Part shown: in pieces, positions 1 to 6,235 of the stretch
Layout: each line of letters opens with the position of its first letter
Position numbering within the stretch: position 1 is the first letter of the stretch
Source of the DNA: Nitrososphaerota archaeon
Lineage (GTDB): Archaea > Thermoproteota > Nitrososphaeria > Nitrososphaerales > Nitrosopumilaceae
DNA length: 19,416 nucleotides
Direction: 5' to 3'
Assembly: GCA_002698885.1 (NCBI GenBank)
Contig: PAAH01000018.1
Location: 9,408 to 28,823 of the forward strand
Made by a program: the position numbers and the translations under genes
The notes under the pieces: generated by a model
Databases searched by the model: none
Told to the model about the DNA's origin: nothing
Seen by the model: only the letters and a program-made list of their open reading frames with translations

Positions 1-701
1 TTTTCAAAATTATAGTCATTCTCATTATTTTTTGCGTTCTGATAATTGGTTGAATCTCCCATATCACTCCATTCCATATCAACAGCAAATAACCCTGAAG
101 TTTCCAAAAGTCCTTGTAATCCATTTGAAATTTGACGCTCATCATCAATCAGAGTTTCATCATCTTCCAAACTTTTCCAAAATTGTCCATAATCCTCTAT
201 GTGTAAAAAACCTGTAAATGCAACATATTCATTTGAACAATTCTGCTTATCTTTGATTTCAATAACCTTCTTATTTTTTACTAAAATATTACAAAAATTC
301 TTCGAATTTTGGCTATTGATTTGCTTTGTTCCAATCCAATTTCCATCAGGTACATCACTAAGACTATGATCAAATAACATATCACAAGGAAGAAAGTGAA
401 ATGGTTCTTGTAATTTTTCTTTACAGCATAATAATGAATAGCCTGGACCATTACCATGTCCATCAAAATTATCAACATTAACGAAATGAAATATTCGTTC
501 TGGATATGCAGTAGACAGAAAATCTTTAACTTGTTTACCAAGATGGCCTAAACCAATCACAAATTCATCTTCTAAAGAAAAAGATTCTATTATATGACTT
601 ATGATTGGTTTTCCATCAATTGGTAGCAATGCCTTATTGATATTTTTTTGAATATCCTGCATCCGTAAACCTTTACCTGCTGTTAGAATACAAATTTTCA
701 T
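1..701 (-). CDS. Sugar-phosphate nucleotidyltransferase, partial (3' end beyond the window)
   Basis: Reading the minus strand from an ATG at 701 gives 233 codons without a stop up to the window edge, so the C-terminus is missing. The N-terminus carries the nucleotidyltransferase signature: LTAGKGLRM at residues 6-14 (the G-x-G-x-R nucleotide-binding loop) and NKALLPIDGKP at 22-32, whose lysine is the usual triphosphate contact. A glycine-rich HGNGPGYS stretch lies at 82-89, PCDMLFD near 105-111 holds the metal-binding aspartate, and EWSDMGDSTNY near 211-221 resembles the W-x-D-x-G-x-x-x-x-Y closing motif. Such enzymes join a nucleotide to a sugar or polyol phosphate to make an activated donor in the cytoplasm. 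The exact sugar cannot be read from sequence. It lies 30 nt downstream of the WavE-like gene and is probably co-transcribed with it. The fold assignment is firm; the substrate is unknown. Confidence 0.85.
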   Translation of the reverse strand, partial: MKICILTAGKGLRMQDIQKNINKALLPIDGKPIISHIIESFSLEDEFVIGLGHLGKQVKDFLSTAYPERIFHFVNVDNFDGHGNGPGYSLLCCKEKLQEPFHFLPCDMLFDHSLSDVPDGNWIGTKQINSQNSKNFCNILVKNKKVIEIKDKQNCSNEYVAFTGFLHIEDYGQFWKSLEDDETLIDDERQISNGLQGLLETSGLFAVDMEWSDMGDSTNYQNAKNNENDYNFE

Positions 702-731
702 AAACTACAACTATTAAGATTAATTATAAAT

Positions 732-1406
732 TTAGGTTTCATTATCTGGTTTTTTTAAATCCTGATAAAATAGGTCAAAAAATCGCTTTATGTTCCACTC
801 AGGTGTCATCTTCAACCATTCTATCTGAAAATCTTTTACAAAATCTCTAACATAGAAATATTTTCCGAGAACCTCTTTCCATGGACTTAGATCTTTTTTT
901 GCATGTAAAATATAATTTGTTGTTAGATAGATTTCAATGTGAGGAAGGCATGTTCCATCAAAATAGTCTATTGAATTCCAATACTCCAATAAATTTTCTC
1001 TGGTTGATATTTGACAGATATCAGATGCCCAATAATCAATATCATCAAAAGTAATAAAATTTGGAATCATAATTTTATCTTTTGAATTAGATTTATTATA
1101 TAACTCAAAAATATGTTTATTGTGTATAACTTGATCAGTTCTACATTTCATTATTATATCAGCATTCATTTTTTTCAAACCTTCTAAAGCACCTATGATT
1201 GCATGATTAACATGAAAAGACGAAGGAATATTTTTTGGTTGATCTAATTGAAGAGTTTTGCATGAAATATTTTCAACATTTTCAGTCTTCCATGTAGAGT
1301 ATAATATTTCAGCGTCAGGAAAATTTTCCTGATATTCTTTTACTATTTTTTCAGACCACTCAGTAATAGCACCCTGAAGTAGTACTCCAATAGAATTTCT
1401 TGCCAT
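732..1406 (-). CDS. WavE-like lipopolysaccharide/glycan synthesis protein
   Basis: This is a 224-residue soluble protein without membrane segments. It begins with SIGVLLQGAITEW (residues 5-17), then ENFPDAEILYSTWK (27-40) and ADIIMKCRTDQ (82-92). An opening strand ending in QG, a FPxAxIxxSTW motif and a later R-x-D motif are the pattern of the WavE family, glycosyltransferase-like proteins of bacterial LPS core and capsule loci. The biochemical activity of the family is poorly defined, so the role as a sugar transferase is inference. The ATG at 1406 starts right at the conserved N-terminus. The gene leads a two-gene minus-strand unit with the nucleotidyltransferase and diverges from the coiled-coil gene across 82 bases. 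Its tail is highly charged (KKPDNET) with no recognised domain. Confidence 0.65.
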   Translation of the reverse strand: MARNSIGVLLQGAITEWSEKIVKEYQENFPDAEILYSTWKTENVENISCKTLQLDQPKNIPSSFHVNHAIIGALEGLKKMNADIIMKCRTDQVIHNKHIFELYNKSNSKDKIMIPNFITFDDIDYWASDICQISTRENLLEYWNSIDYFDGTCLPHIEIYLTTNYILHAKKDLSPWKEVLGKYFYVRDFVKDFQIEWLKMTPEWNIKRFFDLFYQDLKKPDNET

Positions 1407-1423
1407 GATATTAGTTTATTTTA

Positions 1424-1440
1424 GTATATACAAATATTTT
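1424..1440 (-). promoter_or_regulatory. Probable TATA region for the WavE-like gene
   Basis: On the minus strand this reads as an AT-only run with a TATATAC core, 18 to 34 nt upstream of the ATG at 1406. That position fits an archaeal TATA box serving a leaderless or nearly leaderless transcript. AT richness makes chance matches common, so this is tentative. Confidence 0.35.
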
Positions 1441-1453
1441 TTTACGAATCTGA

Positions 1454-1466
1454 ACTATATTTAAAA
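1454..1466 (+). promoter_or_regulatory. Probable TATA box for the coiled-coil/DUF4214 gene
   Basis: The sequence actatatttaaaa is centred about 29 nt upstream of the ATG at 1489. That is where an archaeal TATA box lies when transcription starts at or next to the start codon. No Shine-Dalgarno sequence precedes the ATG, which fits a leaderless message. Confidence 0.45.
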
Positions 1467-1488
1467 GATGGATAATTAACTGAAAAAT

Positions 1489-1875
1489 ATGGATGATGGT
1501 TATAATATAAAAAATTTAGAAAAAATGATAATTGAAAAATCATGTAAAATCGGACTGCTAGAAAATGAAATTAGGGAACAAACACTTGAAATAGAAAAAT
1601 TGAAAAAAATCTTACATGAATTAGTTTATGAAAAACTTGAAATAAAACCTACAGATGAAAAAGTAACTAAATTAAATGAGATTTACACAAGATTGCTTCG
1701 GAGAGAAATTGATGTAGGAGGCTTGTTAAATTTTTATCCTAAAATTAAAAATAATGAGATGAGTTTTGATGAATTAGAAGAGCACATTAGAAATTCTAAT
1801 GAATTTATAGTAACAGAGAAATCTCCAACGTCAAAAACTGAATTTAATTATTACTCCCCTGATATGAAAAATTAA
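1489..1875 (+). CDS. Small coiled-coil protein with C-terminal DUF4214-like module
   Basis: This 128-residue protein has two parts. Residues about 8-52 form a charged heptad pattern (IIEKSCKIGLLENEI, LEIEKLKKILHEL) expected to make a coiled coil. Residues 59-108 match the DUF4214 pattern: LNEIYTRLLRREIDVGGLLN followed by MSFDELEEHIRNSNEF, meaning a helix with LYxxxLxR, a D-x-x-G-L turn and an S-x-E-F end. The last 20 residues look disordered. No catalytic motif is present, so a scaffold or adaptor role is inference. The same module occurs at the C-termini of the kinase at 4860-6230 and the radical SAM enzyme at 8285-9343. The TAA at 1873-1875 lies in the same frame as the next gene, with no intervening base, so the two genes form one interrupted frame. 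Confidence 0.75.
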   Translation: MDDGYNIKNLEKMIIEKSCKIGLLENEIREQTLEIEKLKKILHELVYEKLEIKPTDEKVTKLNEIYTRLLRREIDVGGLLNFYPKIKNNEMSFDELEEHIRNSNEFIVTEKSPTSKTEFNYYSPDMKN

Positions 1876-2982
1876 TTGATCAATTTGACAGAAAAAACTG
1901 AAATTACAACGGTTATCAAAAAGTCTGCAACTGATGATCCTGTGAGAAATGCAGTAGATCCAAAACTTTACGATGAATACAGGCAAATTTGGAAAGATGT
2001 TAATAGTCTAGAAAAAGTAACAGATTTTCCAACACAGATAGACTTTGAACTGAACTATTCTTGTAATTTTACCTGTCCTATGTGTACTTGGAATAAAGAA
2101 TCAACTGAAAATATGGGTACAGAAGCTTGGTTTGATTTTGATGTCTTTAAAGAAGTAATAGACGATGCTATACCTAAAGGTCTCAAATCAATTAGAATGA
2201 ATTACATAAATGAACCTCTAATGAGAAAAGACATAGTCAATTTTATTTCGTATGCACGTAAGGCCGGAGTTTTAGATATTTACTTTAGCACTAATGGTTC
2301 ACTCTTAACTGATGATATAATTAGAGATTTAATTAATTCTGGTCTTTTAAGATTACAAATTTCTTTAGATGCATTTACAGAAGAGACATTTAACAAAATA
2401 AGAACGGGTGGAAATTTTAAGAGTGTAATTAAAAATGTTTTAAGATTTTTAGAAATTAGAAAGGAAATGGATGTTAAGCTACCAACACTTAGAGTAAACT
2501 TCGTTAAAACTGATACAAATAAACATGAATTAGATGATTTTGTTAAATTTTGGAAATCTAAAGCAGACTCTATTGGAGTACAGGATTTGGTTGGAATAAT
2601 GAGTGGTTACGGCAGAAAAACAGAGGAAGAAATTAAGGATACCAATCTTACTGGAACGTTTAGGTGTGCTCAACCATTTCAACATTTAACTCTAAGATAC
2701 GATGGAACCATTTTACCATGTTGTACATTTTTTGGAGCAGAAATTCCCATAGCGAAACTTAAAACAAAGAAAAAAATTAAATTTTCCGAAATAGAAAATA
2801 TTGGTCTTTTAGACAAATCATTAAAATCTAAATTAATTATACGAAATATAGAAGAAACTTGGAAAAGTAAGGAAATGGAATATTTTAGGGAAATTCACAG
2901 AAAAGGGGAATTTTGGAAACATCCAGTTTGCAAAAAATGCGTACTTTCAACATCTCACTTTGATGTACAAGATAACTTATAA
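1876..2982 (+). CDS. Radical SAM enzyme with SPASM domain
   Basis: The protein has 368 residues. C63-x3-C67-x2-C70 (in SCNFTCPMC) is the radical SAM cluster motif that binds a 4Fe-4S centre and S-adenosylmethionine. The barrel continues with MNYINEPLM (109-116), a GGE-like position, and STNGSLLTDD (138-147). The C-terminal part has C264, a C282-C283 pair after YDGTILP, and C352-x2-C355, the layout of a SPASM domain carrying extra clusters. Relatives in surface-polysaccharide loci are thought to modify sugars or glycan-linked groups; the substrate here is unknown. The start is unusual. The first codon after the preceding stop is TTG at 1876, with another TTG at 1885 and GTG at 1942 as alternatives, and none has a clear Shine-Dalgarno. 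About 55 residues precede the barrel. Enzyme class is confident, exact start is not. Confidence 0.85.
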   Translation: MINLTEKTEITTVIKKSATDDPVRNAVDPKLYDEYRQIWKDVNSLEKVTDFPTQIDFELNYSCNFTCPMCTWNKESTENMGTEAWFDFDVFKEVIDDAIPKGLKSIRMNYINEPLMRKDIVNFISYARKAGVLDIYFSTNGSLLTDDIIRDLINSGLLRLQISLDAFTEETFNKIRTGGNFKSVIKNVLRFLEIRKEMDVKLPTLRVNFVKTDTNKHELDDFVKFWKSKADSIGVQDLVGIMSGYGRKTEEEIKDTNLTGTFRCAQPFQHLTLRYDGTILPCCTFFGAEIPIAKLKTKKKIKFSEIENIGLLDKSLKSKLIIRNIEETWKSKEMEYFREIHRKGEFWKHPVCKKCVLSTSHFDVQDNL

Positions 2983-3004
2983 TCAATATTTTATGACTTA
3001 GATT

Positions 3005-3358
3005 ATGGAATTTACAGATATTTGTAAGCAATATTTTCAAGCCTTTCAAGAAAAAGATATCGAAATAATTGAACAGATGGTGCATGAATCTGTTGAATTA
3101 AAAGATTGGGAGTTAATGGTTTCTGGCAAGTCTGATTTTATCAATGCAAACAAGAAAATATTTGCTGGTGTTGAAAATATTTCAATTATAGTTAAAAACC
3201 AAGGTATTCAAAATCAATCAACATCTCAATCCGTAATTGTTTTTAACGAAATTGAAATTCACTTGAATAATAATTCAATAATATTAGAAGTAATGGATGT
3301 AATTGAATTTGAGGCAAAAACTGGCTTAATAAAATCTCTTAGGGCATATAAAATTTAG
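3005..3358 (+). CDS. NTF2-like (SnoaL-type) small protein
   Basis: This is a 117-residue protein. The N-terminal helix pattern FTDICKQYFQAFQEKDIEII is followed by a turn with HESVELKDWEL, then alternating strands ending in VMDVIEFEAKTGLIKSLRAYKI. That layout (long helix with F-x-A-F-x-x-K-D, then a curved sheet ending in a strand pair) is typical of the NTF2/SnoaL cone fold. The fold is used by small-molecule enzymes and by binding proteins, so no reaction can be assigned. It follows the radical SAM gene by 22 nt on the same strand and probably shares its transcript, which suggests it acts on the same intermediate. The ATG at 3005 has no evident ribosome site. Confidence 0.65.
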   Translation: MEFTDICKQYFQAFQEKDIEIIEQMVHESVELKDWELMVSGKSDFINANKKIFAGVENISIIVKNQGIQNQSTSQSVIVFNEIEIHLNNNSIILEVMDVIEFEAKTGLIKSLRAYKI

Positions 3359-3374
3359 TTTTTAAATTACTTAG

Positions 3375-3380
3375 TTTTTT
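3375..3380 (+). terminator. Oligo-T tract after the NTF2-like gene
   Basis: A run of six T residues lies 17 nt beyond the stop of the NTF2-like gene, before the next start at 3418. Archaeal RNA polymerase stops at such tracts without needing a hairpin. This would separate the radical SAM unit from the sugar-dehydrogenase-like gene. AT richness lowers specificity. Confidence 0.4.
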
Positions 3381-3417
3381 ACAAATAGTATAATACAAGG
3401 AATTTTTTAAAATTGAT

Positions 3418-4821
3418 ATGTTACAATTGATAATTATCGCTGGTATCAGTTCACTTATACTGATTGGTGGGATTACAGATTACTATGTTTCTGCCCAGAC
3501 AGATGATTATGCAGAAACTGATGCTGATCTTGGGCAAGATGGTTTTCTTAAAGGTGAATTAACTGTCTTTGATGATGATTATACAGTTGAATTATTTGCT
3601 AATGGACTAGATTTCCCAACAACTATTGATTTTATCGGAAATGATTTACTGGTACTTGAAAAAAATACGGGAAAAGTTATTAGAATTAATGAAAATGGCG
3701 AGATTGATAAAGAACCAGTTTTAGTTGTGCCTGTATACAATGGTAATGAGAGTGGTTTGCTTGGAATTGCTACTCAAGACAATGATGTTTTTCTATATTT
3801 TACAGAATCATTTGAAGGAAGTAGCCCAGAAAAACCTAATAAAAATACAGTCTATCACTATTCTTGGGATGGAGATAATTTAACTAATCCAATCTTGATT
3901 AAAGAATTGTCTGCTGACTTTTGGTCACATAATGGAGGAGTATTTGCCAAAGGTCAAAGTGAGGAGATTTATTTTGTAATAGGAGATGATAATAAGAGGA
4001 CAATTTTTCAAAATGATCCTTCTGTTCCATCAAGTAACGAAACTGGAAGTATTTTCAAAATACATACTGACGATGACAACAGAGTTGAATTATTTGCGGT
4101 AGGAATACGAAACAGTTTTGGTTTGGCCGTTGATCCGCTTACAGGTAATTTGTGGCAGACAGAAAACGGAATGCAAGTATATGATGAAATTAATCTTGTA
4201 GAAAATAGATTCAACAGTGGATGGAGTGCGATTACTGGTCCTTCTGACAGAGTTGATGCAATTACTGATCCAGTATTGTTTGAGAAAGGAATACAATCTC
4301 TTGAAGGTTTTGTTTATAGCGACCCAGAATTTTCATGGTATAATGCAGTTGGATCTACTGCAATTGCTTTTCCTGATATGACTAATTTTGCAAAATACCA
4401 AGATTGGTTATTTGTTGGAGATTTCTCTAATGGAAGAATCTACAAATTTCAACTAAATTCAGATAGAACAGATTTCATTTTTTCTGACACAAATTTAAAA
4501 GATCTTGTATATGATCCTGATGATAATTTGAATGAAATTCTTTTTGCTGAAACTTTTCCAGGTGGAGTAACTGATATTAAATTTGGTAATGATGCAATGT
4601 ATGTAGTTTCTCCATTTTATCATGGAAGTATTTACAAGATTTATCCAAAGCAATTAATTCCAGAGTCAAGTCAAATCAATATTCCAGATACTCCTATTTT
4701 AGAAATTGAAGAAACTCCTGAAGAGTTCCCATATACTGGAATTATTCTGGCAATAATAGGCACAATAGTAGTTGGAATAATACTAGTAATTAGGAAAAAA
4801 AGAAGGTATCTTAAAAATTAG
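3418..4821 (+). CDS. Secreted, membrane-anchored PQQ-type sugar dehydrogenase-like beta-propeller
   Basis: The protein has 467 residues. Residues 1-26 form a signal peptide or anchor with a VSA-Q cleavage-like site. The body follows the glucose/sorbosone dehydrogenase propeller family: LEKNTGKVIRI (80-90), SGLLGIA (112-118), a WSHNGG motif with H171 at the expected catalytic histidine, GIRNSFGLAVDPLTGNLW (229-246), YDEINLV (255-261), and GDFSNGRIYKF (334-344). Family members oxidise sugars with PQQ, but many archaeal relatives have unknown cofactor use, so the activity is not proven. The C-terminus (residues 431-467) has PEEFPYTG, a 17-residue hydrophobic segment and an RKKRR tail, a three-part sorting or anchoring signal. 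An oligo-T tract precedes the gene, so it may have its own promoter (AT-rich box about 3386-3397). It likely acts on the outside of the cell. Confidence 0.8.
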   Translation: MLQLIIIAGISSLILIGGITDYYVSAQTDDYAETDADLGQDGFLKGELTVFDDDYTVELFANGLDFPTTIDFIGNDLLVLEKNTGKVIRINENGEIDKEPVLVVPVYNGNESGLLGIATQDNDVFLYFTESFEGSSPEKPNKNTVYHYSWDGDNLTNPILIKELSADFWSHNGGVFAKGQSEEIYFVIGDDNKRTIFQNDPSVPSSNETGSIFKIHTDDDNRVELFAVGIRNSFGLAVDPLTGNLWQTENGMQVYDEINLVENRFNSGWSAITGPSDRVDAITDPVLFEKGIQSLEGFVYSDPEFSWYNAVGSTAIAFPDMTNFAKYQDWLFVGDFSNGRIYKFQLNSDRTDFIFSDTNLKDLVYDPDDNLNEILFAETFPGGVTDIKFGNDAMYVVSPFYHGSIYKIYPKQLIPESSQINIPDTPILEIEETPEEFPYTGIILAIIGTIVVGIILVIRKKRRYLKN

Positions 4822-4841
4822 TTCTAAACACCAAAAGTAAA

Positions 4842-4847
4842 TTTTTT
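4842..4847 (+). terminator. Oligo-T tract between convergent genes
   Basis: Six consecutive T residues lie about 20 nt beyond the stop of the dehydrogenase-like gene, in the 38-base gap before the convergent kinase gene. This is suitable as an archaeal oligo-T terminator for the plus-strand gene. Confidence 0.45.
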
Positions 4848-4859
4848 AATTAATACACA

Positions 4860-6230
4860 CTATGCCAATGTTTTATATTCATCTGAATCTAAAAGTGTTT
4901 TTCTTAATTCATCAATTGTAATTTTTTTATTTTCTAGAAGTGAAGAGAAATGCGTTAGTCCATCTCTGTCTGCATTTCTGTTAAGTATTTCTAAGTAAAG
5001 TTCGTTTACAACTATTTTCGAAGGAGTATCAAATATTTTATCACTGTCAATAAAACTGGAAAGAGCATTATTCTTTCTTTGTAGTGATTTTGTCTCATTA
5101 ACAAGCTCTCTAATGTTATTTTCTTGTTCTAATATTTTTTTCTGGATATTTTGTATCTTATTATCAGATTCAGTATATTCACGAATTTTAGTATACGCAT
5201 TATGATAAAATTCCTTTTCAGAAGACATTATGTCATTCTGTAAGGATATTTCAGTATTAATCACATCTTTCTCATTCAAACGTGATGATATCTCAGAAAT
5301 GAATTCACTAAATCCATTTTTTTGTTGATTATAAAATGATAAGATGGTGGAATCAAAACTTTGTATGTATTCTTTAATTTCAAATATCAGTCTACATGCA
5401 ACATCAAACTGTTCATTTGACCTATACTTTGTAAACTCTCTTAATGACGATGTGAACGAGTGATTATTTTTTTCTGTGTTTAGCATTACACTGTAAATAT
5501 AATCATTTGATACTGAATATTGAATTTTGAAGAATCTGAGCCAGTCAAAAAAATAAAGATGTGTTTCATTCCCATCTTCAAAATCAACCAATGTGATATT
5601 TTCGTCGTCAACAAGGATATTTCTAGATATGAAATCCCCATTGGAGTATCTTTTAGATATTTTCTTATTTTTGAAATTCTGTAAGAATATTGATATACAT
5701 TTCTTTATTGTAAGAATTTCATCTTCCGTAGGAGAATATAGATTGATGAATCTATCAACTAACTGGTTCACTTCTCGTTCAAGGGAATCAAAAGTAGATG
5801 GTTCAAGCATGGCGTTCAAGTGTTCGTACAGCGAGATTACTCTCTGCATTATAGATTTCACTAGGTTTTGAGAAGGATTATCAGATAGATATCTGTCAAG
5901 ATTTTTTCCATTAATTCCTTCTTCAATCATAATTTCAACATCATTCAACATCAAAATTCCGATTGGTTTTGGTATTCCTTTACCACCACATTTTTTATAA
6001 ATTATTTCTTGATTTTCGAATTGATTATGTATTAATCCATTTGGTTCTTTATAGAATTTCGCTGTTATAGTTGGTATACCATCTTGTAGTATTAAAAAAA
6101 CAATCCTACCCTGCTCATATCGCTTGTAACTTCCAGTGCTAATCATTACATAAGATAATTTTTTGTTTGTGTCAAAATATTGATTATATTTTGAATCATG
6201 TACAAGTGAATTAATTATAGATTTAATCAT
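4860..6230 (-). CDS. Phosphotransferase-type kinase with coiled coil and DUF4214-like tail
   Basis: The protein has 456 residues, numbered from the ATG at 6230. The N-terminal two thirds follow the aminoglycoside/choline kinase fold. ITAKFYKEP carries the candidate ATP lysine K58, and E75 is the pairing glutamate. SNGDFISRNIL (196-206) is the catalytic loop with D199 and N204, and LVDFEDG (214-220) holds the metal-binding D216. Most relatives have HGD; here it is NGD. Residues about 357-392 (IQKKILEQENNIREL and on) look like a coiled coil. Residues 405-455 match DUF4214 (NELYLEILNRNADRDGL, ITIDELRKTLLDSDEY). It should phosphorylate a small molecule or glycan end; the substrate is unknown. An alternative GTG at 6239 overlaps the upstream stop as GTGA. 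I prefer ATG 6230 because GTGAT, four bases before it, matches the archaeal anti-Shine-Dalgarno. It is the last gene of the minus-strand series. Confidence 0.8.
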   Translation of the reverse strand: MIKSIINSLVHDSKYNQYFDTNKKLSYVMISTGSYKRYEQGRIVFLILQDGIPTITAKFYKEPNGLIHNQFENQEIIYKKCGGKGIPKPIGILMLNDVEIMIEEGINGKNLDRYLSDNPSQNLVKSIMQRVISLYEHLNAMLEPSTFDSLEREVNQLVDRFINLYSPTEDEILTIKKCISIFLQNFKNKKISKRYSNGDFISRNILVDDENITLVDFEDGNETHLYFFDWLRFFKIQYSVSNDYIYSVMLNTEKNNHSFTSSLREFTKYRSNEQFDVACRLIFEIKEYIQSFDSTILSFYNQQKNGFSEFISEISSRLNEKDVINTEISLQNDIMSSEKEFYHNAYTKIREYTESDNKIQNIQKKILEQENNIRELVNETKSLQRKNNALSSFIDSDKIFDTPSKIVVNELYLEILNRNADRDGLTHFSSLLENKKITIDELRKTLLDSDEYKTLA

Positions 6231-6235
6231 CAAGA

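Noticed and set aside
281..541. 86-residue minus-strand reading frame near the left edge
   Set aside because: It overlaps, in another frame, the nucleotidyltransferase at 1-701, whose motifs are clear; the alternative protein has no recognisable pattern.
1489..2982. Small protein plus radical SAM enzyme as a RiPP precursor and its maturase
   Set aside because: The small protein is a 128-residue coiled coil with a DUF4214-like domain, and has no core peptide rich in Cys, Gly or other usual substrates; the surroundings are glycan genes.
5593..5871. 92-residue plus-strand frame inside the kinase gene
   Set aside because: It is antisense to the catalytic loop region of the kinase and has no supporting signals.
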